Below are positions 55,718-64,000 of a DNA stretch of 64,000 nt, in pieces (position 1 is the first letter of the stretch; every line of letters starts with the position of its first letter). This stretch comes from Strobilurus pachycystidiatus (Eukaryota > Basidiomycota > Agaricomycetes > Agaricales > Physalacriaceae), in assembly GCA_019915135.1 (NCBI GenBank), contig JAHLMK010000015.1, positions 682,001-746,000 on the forward strand, in the 5' to 3' direction. Under the pieces are notes generated by a model. That model was not told the DNA's origin, did not search any database, and was given only the letters and a program-made list of their open reading frames with translations. The position numbers were made by a program, and so were the translations under genes.

Positions 55718-58700
55718 ATGACACCCATATCCTACTCCCCAGTTCCAGTGACTCGCTCGATGACTTCGGTTGAACCGAGAACACGTCTTGGAGGTGCTTC
55801 TTCCGGCAGCGTTGCGGCATTGCCAGACCCGCCGGAGTCTCAGACCACTGCATTGGTTACTGGACGTCGCAATCGCATAGACTTCATGCGAAGGGTAGTC
55901 AGAGAGTGTCTATCACCTAATGCATCCCACAACTCCATTTCATCTACTCTACATCGGCTTCTGGAGGATGGAACAACATGCTTATGGGCGCCAGGGGACG
56001 AAGGGAAACATGTTGCGTGGTGGAAACCAGAGAGTTCGAATTCGTGGTCCAAGAAATACCCTTGTCATGACGCACTCGCCCGCCACTTCAAGGGACACGA
56101 GGATGAGAAGGATTATTGCCCTCCGCCTTCCCGCTCTCGTTGCCAGGCCTTGTTGGCAGAGAAATCATTTGCTCTGCGCGTGCGTGTCATCGCCTGGATG
56201 ATAGTCATGTCCCCGGCAGTTCAGCTTGGCCGCGAGGCCCTGGGGCTCTCTGACTGGGGCCGATGGAACTTCTCACAGGCAGTAACATCGTTCAGGTGCG
56301 TGACATTTGACTGCGCCCGTCTTGACGAAGATAGAGACGACGAAGGGAAACTTTCTCGTCAGGACCTGTCGGAACACCTGACGGCGTCTGATCATCGTCA
56401 TAAGGGCTTTGAACGAGATGAATGGTTCGATGATTGGTATTCTGTCCAATACTTTCTGTCGCTGGTGGACTGTTACATCGACCTCACCGACGTTCACATC
56501 GCGACAAGCGCTGATTGTCCCCGTTGCTATCTCTTGTTAGTATCTCTACCAGGTTTCTTCGTCACATATATTGACTCGTCGCACTTAGGACAAGGGATTA
56601 CTATGCAGCATCGGCTACACCCGAGTCGGCTACCCCTTCATACGTTCCGTCCCTCACCCTTGTGGTAATCCGTGCCATATGGAACTCCCTCGCACCCGAG
56701 GACGGCGACTCGGATGACCGCTGGCTCTATTTCTTACGAGGACGAGCATGTCGCATTTACCCGGAGATTCTTTGCACGACTCCCTCGTTCCCATCTATCC
56801 AAATCAACGCTGATGTATCAGACCTTCACTTCCAGACGTGGGTCAACAAGTTTCCTCTCAAACTACGATCTGCAGTCACGTCCCTTTCATCTTCGGAATG
56901 GCTAGCTGCGGCAAACGCTTTGAACGAGAGTTTGGAGCGAGCTGCTGGTACTTTTGCGGATCGAGCGGAACGTGATGAACGCCACTATCTGCTGCGCTAC
57001 TCAGGAGTTTGGATCATGACGATGTATCTGCTCATACGTGCCGCGCTCGACCTCGAGCCGCTTCATGGATCTGGTGTGGACGAACTCAGCGACAGTCTGG
57101 GTAATCTTATGGTGGCGCCAGTCAACTATTCCCCGACAAAGCCACACCAGTTCCTTGCCCTCATTCAAGCCTACGATCACAACTGGTCTTGTTCGAAGCA
57201 CAGATGGATGACCATCAAATATGATCATATCATCTCATACACCATTGCGTATGATTGTCTCTACCCCAGCAAATCACTCGCTGTCGAGTTTAGTCGGGCA
57301 GCACCTGGTACTCGCCACTGCATGGCCTGCTTGAAGATGGCACGGGATCGCTTTGGTGTCTCTTCAAGGACGTCAGAAGAATGCGAGGGTTCAACCAGAA
57401 GTACTCTCTCGACGGCACCACTATCAGTGGATTCAGCAATGAACCATCCGGTATGTACATTTTCTCGTCAGGAATTTGTTTTTGACGACTCCCAGACCAT
57501 CGCTAGAGAGTCCATTGTATTCGAGCAGGACCAGTCGTCGTCGCCTTTGCTCTCGTCAGATGGCTCGAATGGATTCTCTGGAGTCATTGAGGCACGCCGC
57601 ACTCGCTTCGTTCGATCTATACCCGATTTGTTGACTTGTCATCGCTTTCAGGCTAGTGATAATTCGACTATGTTCAGCACCGGTGCTGTTCAAACGGAAG
57701 ATTCCGGGGTATGTGCTCACGATCCCAACTCACTGGCATGATACTTATCAACTGGTATGATATTTGACACAGGCCTCTCCAGTCAAGTATCTGATGCCTT
57801 CACCGGACGGAAGTACATATCCTTACGAATATACGCAGGTTTGTGCGTGCTCTCCGCCTAAGACTATACTCATCAAGATACAGGAGGGATCATCGAGCAA
57901 CGCCCGTGCGGAACAGCTGGAGAACACACCAGTATGCCTGTTCGACCTCATCTCTATCTGTTCCTTGCTGATGACCGTATTCGTATCTGTTTAGGTATCA
58001 TCGATATTGACAGATGGAATCTTTGAATCGTCCATGCAATACAACTGGGACGCTGTCCTTGGTCTCTTCAATATGGAAAAACAGGGCGACCCGACTCAAA
58101 AGCAGGCAGGACCCTCTGATGGCGCCACCGCCGATCCAACTGAATCTTGGTCACCTACACCTTCTGAAATAGTTGGTCCGACATTGACCTTGGTATCGGC
58201 GGCAATGCAATCGCCTGAACAGTCCACGCCACCAGGACATGGCAACAGCACCCCCAAAGCCCGGCCGATTCGCCAACTGTCTAAGAATGTCATGGTTCCC
58301 GCTATCAAGGAACACTTCATGAAGCTTTTAGGTGAGCCATACCTCCCTCCCGTTAATTCGAACACGAGCAGATTTGGCCTTTCTAGTGCAACACGAGGTT
58401 CCACTCCGATACACGCACCTCAACAGACCTCAATTACCCTGGGCAAACTTGCTACCTGCACTTTATGAGAAGAACCTGGAGCTCGTGGGGTGGCCTGAAA
58501 ACGTTCCCCTTCCTGGCTCATCAGGCTATAATCCTAAGGGCGTCGAGAACCTTACCGCGGAGAACATGCGACGGGTGTACAAGACTTTACCGAGAATCGG
58601 GCTTGGAGCTCGTCAAAAGGGAAAGGGGAAGGCGCACCGCCTTATTGTAGAGGAGGAGGATATCGGACCCCCTGCGAAGAAGCCTAAGACTACGGCATCG

Positions 58701-58757
58701 GGGAGCATACCCTTACATCGGTTTCAGACAGGCGTATTCAAGCTCGATAAGCCTTGA
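55718..58757 (+). CDS. Unknown family protein, 7 exons, 909 aa (intact member)
   Basis: Exons 55718-56535, 56589-57450, 57496-57708, 57773-57838, 57884-57931, 57995-58331 and 58372-58757 join in frame (910 codons). I recognise no known domain. The N-terminal 280 residues form one conserved block shared with the copy at 30017: LLEDGTTCLWAPGDEG, FALRVRVIAWMIVMSPAV, LGLSDWGRWNFSQ, IDLTDVHIATSADCPRC. The central part is helical with several cysteines (GTRHCMACLKMARDRFG). A serine/threonine-rich linker spans exons 3-6. The C-terminus (MVPAIKEHFMKLL, RPQLPWANLLPALYEKNLEL, WPENVPLPGSSGYNPKG, NMRRVYKTLPRIGLG) is shared with the fragment at 26.8-27.4 kb. It ends in a basic KKPK-type tail. No signal peptide. 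Probably a lineage-specific, duplicating family; nuclear location is a guess. Confidence 0.8.
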
Positions 58758-60073
58758 CTTGCATCCTACTTACCAGTTACTCAGATCTTATAGTAACCAC
58801 CCATTTTGTACATATGCTCACAATCAACTACATACAGTCAAGTCGTGTATATAGGCACCCGGCTTGTTTTTTTTTTTTTGTTTTTTTTGGCAAATTAGCT
58901 TAGCTCAGGGCGCTTCATTTGAACTTGCTCTCTCGAGTCCTCAGGCCTCATGATCGCTCGGAATTGCATATCTGGAGCTGGTCTGTGCACGACAATGCAC
59001 ATCTACCGTATATTCCTCAAGACACAAATTGTATCTCCACGAGTTACGACCTTCTGCCGACTGAAGTTTGAACTATGTACTAAGGATGATTCTAGCCCGC
59101 TCAAGCTATTGTCTTGGTAGGCTTCCATTCGAGACGCCCACATCCCCTGGTGCTCCAGCCTTACGGCTTCCCGAATCTGTCTTCATGTTGTCGACAGTGC
59201 GAGCTAACTTACCTATTGTCAATGTCATCGTCGGCTTCGACGGCTCTCAGTCACATACTTTTGTGACTGGCCGCGACTCTAGGGCAACTCTATGGAAACA
59301 GTCTCGTATACTTCGCTCATCTGATCTCACTAATCTAAATTGGAGGTCCTTGCGCAATGTATGGCTAGAGCTCCAGCCTCCGAGTCTAGGTACACTTCGA
59401 TAAGTAGATCGCAATATCTGGTTTTGCTTGAGCAACGAATCAATATGTTGCGGTGGCAGCATGAATCTGGTCCTGGATTCCCGTGAATCATATGCTTGAT
59501 TGCAGACCTTTGTCAACTTACATCTAGCCTTCTCATTGAACATCACTTGGAGACTTCACGTAAATCAGTAAGTGGAGGCTCGGGGATCTTCTGCAATAGA
59601 GAAGACGGTGAGGCCTGTGGCCTGAGTTGCTGATATAGACCGGTAACAGGAATAGCGCCATGGTCCATTGCATCTGAGATCGTCTCTACGCGCCTGAAAT
59701 TACTGAGAAGAGCAACGAGGGATCTTATTGTGTGCTTGTATCGAGAGGACGGCGTTATCACGCAGCAGCGATTAGTACCACCGAGCTGATTGTTCCAGGA
59801 AAGGCAAATGGTTGCCTCCACGTTGTGACTTGACAACTAACCACCACCTTGAGAGAACGCAGCCACTGAAAGCGCCATTGTTCTTTTGTTAGGCGGGGGA
59901 CGCCCTGACTTTGGGTTGTCACATGGGTGATTGAGCCATCTATTCTTCTTCTCGCTGCGTACTCATCACCTCTCGCAGTGACTTGCTCTTGCCCAATCGT
60001 CTTGACGGCGTCGAACTCCTCCTCCAACCTCTCGAGCACACCCTCACCCTCTCCTCAACCACCATCTTCCATA
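58758..60073. other. Intergenic region
   Basis: A poly-T run interrupted by single G lies at about 58866-58888. The frames at 59068-59403 and 59247-59546 overlap on opposite strands, and neither resembles a known protein. The end of the region is pyrimidine-rich and is the likely promoter/leader of the next gene. Confidence 0.5.
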
Positions 60074-60703
60074 ATGTCCATTCGCCTTATCAAGACGCCC
60101 TTCGCTGTTCGCGACGGCGCTGTCTCTGCCTTGCACTCGGTCGACACCAACGTTCCATCATCGTCCACGAATCGGAACGGTCCAACCAAACCCAAAGGCT
60201 CACGCAAAGCTGTCGCCGGCTTCAGAGGAGGCGCCCTTGCCTCCTCACCGCCTCCCACATCACCGGTCCACGAGAAACCCTCCCCATCACCATCCTTTCC
60301 CAGGCGTACCTCCATCAATCATCGTCGCACGAGTCCCTACGCAGACGCATATCCCTATCAGGGAAAGTCTCAGAGTGCTAGAGCTGCTCAGCGTTGCACT
60401 TTTGAGACGCTACACGAGGAAGAGGAATCAGAGAGCGAAACATCAGAGCGTGCAGGTTCGCACGAGAGGCAGTGCGCCATCACACGACACGCATCACCCA
60501 ATCGCCGAACGCTTGCGTCGCTGTACAAACCCTTGCCTAGTGGTCGCAGCATGTCGTGCGAGCAGACAGAACCAGTGAACTACTCGAAGCAGGTGGCGGG
60601 TTTGTTGTTGAAACGCGTCAATGAAGGACGGATACCTAGAGCGACCCGCGGCAGTAGATGTTACGTGAAGAGTGGGTTGTCTACAGTGGCGGCGAGTCTT
60701 TGA
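60074..60703 (+). CDS. Hypothetical protein, 209 aa
   Basis: Single-exon frame from ATG 60074 (preceded by CCATA and a pyrimidine-rich leader) to TGA 60703. The protein is basic, serine/proline/arginine-rich and mostly disordered. It has a short acidic run (HEEEESESETSE) and a C-terminal helix (YSKQVAGLLLKRVNEGRIPRA) that ends in a rather conserved-looking stretch. I do not recognise it. The open frame extends upstream to 59927, but without an in-frame ATG. Confidence 0.6.
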   Translation: MSIRLIKTPFAVRDGAVSALHSVDTNVPSSSTNRNGPTKPKGSRKAVAGFRGGALASSPPPTSPVHEKPSPSPSFPRRTSINHRRTSPYADAYPYQGKSQSARAAQRCTFETLHEEEESESETSERAGSHERQCAITRHASPNRRTLASLYKPLPSGRSMSCEQTEPVNYSKQVAGLLLKRVNEGRIPRATRGSRCYVKSGLSTVAASL

Positions 60704-61156
60704 CTCTTGAACGAACCCAGATGACCTTGATGATAGATCGTGTCGCGTTCTTTATTGTATGTACCCTATTATCGTACCCTCCTTTGCTGTGTCCAATGCT
60801 AGCTTTCTGTCCGCCAGACTTAACAGAAGAACATGAATCCGCGATGTGTACCTTCCGCCTAATATACAAGCGAGCGATGGATGGATCATGGCGCCGAGAA
60901 TTGATACTGTAGGAACTGATCCTGAGCTGGGCCCATCACTCAATAAAGGGGCAGGGGAAGAACGTTCCTGTTTTCCACGCTTTTATGAGCGCCAAGGATA
61001 ACTCAAGAGTATGTTATATCAGCGTGCGCCACGCCAAGATGTCACTGCTTGCCACATCATGTAGGCGCAGAACGCACGTTCGTCTCTGGATCTGTATAAT
61101 AGCTCTGTAAAGCAGGCTGACTCGCCAGCCCTTCTTTTCCGAGCTCTTTGAGTGTC
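60704..61156. other. Intergenic region
   Basis: Spacer with promoter of the phosphate permease. No feature recognised. Confidence 0.5.
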
Positions 61157-63436
61157 ATGCCCGCCTTGCATCAGTGGGACTACCTCTTCGCCTTCGGTAC
61201 CCTTGCGGCGTCCTTAGACGCGTACAACATCGGTTTGTTCTGCCGTTGCTCTCCAACTTGATTTCTGACGCTCTAGGTTAGGTGCCAATGATGTTGCGAA
61301 TGTAAGACGTTTCGTCACAATACCCGACTCCTCTCAATTGATGAACTCTTAGTCTTTCGCCACCTCTGTAGGATCGAAGTCCTTGACCCTCTTTCAAGCA
61401 TGCTGCGCCGCCGCGGTCATGGAATTTCTTGGTGGTGTCTTGGTAGGCGCGCGAGTATCTGGAACTATCAAGAATAGTATCATAGTAATTATGCCTCCTT
61501 CATCGCGGCATGAACGCTTTCTAACTCGAGACTTTACTAGTCCCTTGCTGCGTTCCAAGACAACGCGGGAGTACAGCTCCTCGGATTCACTGTAAGCATG
61601 ACTTGCTGCTGCCGTGATTGGTGGCATTCACTTGGACCTCCGTTGACCGCTTACAGGTTGCCCTCTGCTGCTCGGCGACATGGCTGATGATTGCCACCCG
61701 TTACTCTTGGCCTGTTTCGACTACCTATTCCAGTACGTCGTCTCGCAGTGCTTTCGCAACCACTCGCTCAATGACAGATTACAGTTATCTCTGCACTGGC
61801 CGGAGTCGGTGTAGCCATCGGAGGAAGAGACGCTGTCAATTGGGGATGGAACGATGCAAAGGGTCTGGGTGGAATCTTCGCAGGATTCCTCATCGTAAGT
61901 CTATTATGTTTATTGTTGTAGAGATGCTGATCTGTCAATAAGGCGCCCGGGATTTCTGCCGGTTTCGCAGCTATTACTTACCTGCTCACGAAGTACCTTG
62001 TGCTCCTACGAAAAAACTCACTGCGTGCAGGTTTCATATCTGCACCAGTGTTCTTTTTCACCGTCACAGCCATTCTGACCATGGTCATCAGTGAGTTCTT
62101 TCACCTCCGCTGCTATCAGAAAGTACTGATTCCTCGACAGTCTACAAGGGATCACCCACGCTCAAGCTGGGCAATTTGGAGCCCAATGTCTTAGCTGCTG
62201 CCATCGTCGGCAGTGCTGCCGTCGTCACCGCACTGTCAATATTGTTTTGGTTGCCATACGTCTACTGCAGGACCGTTCGGAATGACTACAGTAAGCATCG
62301 TGTATGACCGACGCGCCTATGGTATTGATACTTCTCCAGCTTTGCGTTTCTATCACTTCTTCCTCGGGCCTCTTCTTTGGTGGCGTCAAGCCCCCGCCGA
62401 TGCACAGGACTCGACAGTTACTGCTGTGCCTGATTACCGTGTAAGAAAAGATGAGGGGGTTGAACAAGAACAAACTCGCATTCAAGGTAAGTTATCGCTG
62501 TTTTGAGTTTTCGTCTCTCACTCACACTCGTCGCAGATGCTGAGCGGCAGTCTCATTCCGACTCTTCTGACGACGAGAAGAGACTAAGTGGAGATGTGCC
62601 GGCCTCGCCTGCTCCTCTTCCTGCCGCTCTTCGCGAAGTTGACTCTCACCCGATGGAAGGCTCTTGGTTTTTGCCGAAGAATCTCTACATCATTGCCCGT
62701 TACAAGTCCGTTCCGTTCATTTGGCATGCTATATCGCACGGTACATCTGGTATGTTGTCTTCTGGGGCGTATCAGCTTCACCTGCTCACTTTACTTAGTC
62801 GACGTGCACGCCAGACAAGGCAGCGGACTCGAGGACATACACAGGCGTGCCCGTCAATATGACAACAAAACCGAGCACCTGTACTCTTTCCTTCAAGTGA
62901 TGACTGCTTGTACCGCGTCTTTCGCCCATGGAGCTAACGATCGTGAGTGAACTTTCGATGTCTCTGAGACCACTACTCACGTGCTCTGGCGCACAGTCGG
63001 AAACGCCGTTGGACCATACTCTGCGATCTACGCCATCTGGAGCAGCGGAGCACCCGCTGGAAAGAACAGTGAGACCCCGATTTGGATCCTGGTCGTCGGC
63101 GCTCTCTTCCTCGTCATTGGCCTCGCTACCTACGGCTATAACATCATGAGTGTGCTCGGAAACAGACTCACCCTCCACTCTCCCTCTCGCGGATATAGCA
63201 TGGAGTTGGGCTCGGCCATAACCGTACTCCTGGCATCGCAGTACGCCATTCCTGTCTCCACGACTATGTGTATTACGGGTGGCACTCTGGGTGTTGCTCT
63301 GTGCAACGGAGACATCAAGTCCTTCAATTGGAAAGCCCTTGGCTGGATAGTGCTCGGATGGGTTCTAACGGTCCCAATTGCTGGAATTACCGCGGGTTGT
63401 GTCATGGGAATCATTCTCAATGCGCCTCATTTCTAG
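61157..63436 (+). CDS. PHO4-family phosphate permease (PHO89-like)
   Basis: Sodium- or proton-coupled inorganic phosphate transporter of the plasma membrane. ATG 61157, stop 63436, many short introns. Two inverted halves each carry the family signature: IGANDVANSFATSVGSKSLT near the N-terminus, and SFAHGANDLGNAVGPYSAIY after the central loop (both GAND motifs assembled across introns). Between the halves lies a cytosolic loop of about 150 residues rich in serine and acidic residues (SHSDSSDDEKR). Helices include LFQACCAAAVMEFLGGVLVG, GFISAPVFFFTVTAILTMVI, WILVVGALFLVIGLATYGY and the second-half PVSTTMCITGGTLGVAL, which mirrors PVSTTYSVISALAGVGVAI in the first half. Length and order match yeast Pho89. 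Phosphate-starvation control is plausible but not shown. Confidence 0.9.
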
Positions 63437-63690
63437 TCTCGCAGTCTTAGCTTCGTCACAAGGAAGTTTTATTTAAATAAATTCACTTCGTCTACATAGT
63501 CTATCTCTCTAGCGCGTACATCAATGTAGAGTGTCAGATAGCGGCGTAGATTAATATGAGTTGGATGAGTTGGCAACCTCAATATTCACAATCTAATCTC
63601 TACCCCGTCCATCCCGTCCCCTCATTGGGCCCACGAGGGAACAACACTGCGCTGATCGTCCTTCTACACACTCTTTTCCACACCATCACC

Positions 63691-64000
63691 ATGTCGTTCA
63701 GGATGCCTGCGTCCCCAACGTACGACCCCATATTTATGACTGCTTCCTCCGCCAAGATATACCACACCCACCCCACTTCCTCCGAATGGAAGTACTATGG
63801 CCTCCGCGGGATTCTGGTCTTCTGCACTGAACCAGAGCTCTCCTTCAGGCTCATTGCTTGTGACGAGGGAGGGCCTTGCAAGATCGTCTGGACATACAAG
63901 GTCCCCACTGGTAGCGAATTCGTTTATCATGTGGACGGGCTACCGAGCTTCCACTGGTTCCAGGGGTTGGTGAGTGAAGAAATTGTAGTGATTCGGCCGT
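63691..64000 (+). CDS. WH1/EVH1-domain protein, 5' part (cut by window edge)
   Basis: ATG at 63691 opens a frame reading SAKIYHTHP, WKYYGLRGILVFCTEPELSF, CKIVWTYKVP and PSFHWFQG. The YxGLRGxLxF, then xVWxxEL, then FHxF pattern is that of the WH1 (EVH1) domain of WASP-family actin regulators. A donor site (gtgagt) follows at about 63970, so the rest of the gene lies outside. If correct it would be the start of a Las17/WASP-like or related WH1 protein. The C-terminal proline-rich and VCA regions cannot be checked here. Confidence 0.6.
   Translation, partial: MSFRMPASPTYDPIFMTASSAKIYHTHPTSSEWKYYGLRGILVFCTEPELSFRLIACDEGGPCKIVWTYKVPTGSEFVYHVDGLPSFHWFQGLVSEEIVVIRP

Noticed and set aside
59068..59403. 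Possible small gene
   Set aside because: No ATG context, no family, and an equally long frame on the opposite strand overlaps it.

Overview
The window is nuclear DNA of a filamentous fungus, most likely a basidiomycete of the Agaricomycetes. Nearly every gene is cut by many short introns (about 45-60 nt, GT..AG). The fungal signature proteins fit this: a Zn2Cys6 transcription factor, a DUR3-type urea permease, CCC1, a PHO4-family phosphate permease, MCM4 and ORC3. So does a Ty3/gypsy LTR retrotransposon. Exon joins were built by hand from splice motifs and reading frame; no transcript or database evidence was available.

Layout. 1-4.1 kb: two unrecognised spliced genes and repeat-rich spacers. 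4.4-20.8 kb: one complete 16.4-kb LTR retrotransposon with two 1669-bp LTRs in which I found no mismatch. It carries gag, protease and pol in three different frames, a spliced sense-strand accessory gene (ORF3), and two multi-exon genes on the antisense strand. 20.9-25.4 kb: a small gene with a viroplasmin/RNase H1 N-terminal-like module and a 972-residue unknown gene. 25.4-31.0 kb: gene-poor DNA with degenerate ~55-bp repeats and two broken copies of a gene family whose intact member is at 55.7-58.8 kb.

31.0-42.1 kb is the conserved core: a spliced amidohydrolase, then MCM4 and ORC3 transcribed divergently from a 123-bp spacer with two ACGCGAC boxes, then a Zn2Cys6 regulator. 42.1-51.0 kb holds a two-finger C2H2 protein, a FAR-17a/AIG1-type membrane protein, a CCC1 iron/manganese transporter and a decayed ABC transporter fragment. 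51.0-64.0 kb holds a DUR3-like urea permease, an LPX1-like alpha/beta hydrolase ending in SRL, the 909-residue family protein, a small unknown, a PHO4-type permease and the start of a WH1/EVH1-domain gene cut by the window edge.

The strongest candidate for an undescribed system is the retrotransposon. Three accessory genes (662, 431 and 322 residues) keep intact introns, two of them antisense, inside an element whose LTRs indicate recent transposition. The antisense module is bracketed by an exact 15-nt duplication of the polypurine tract.
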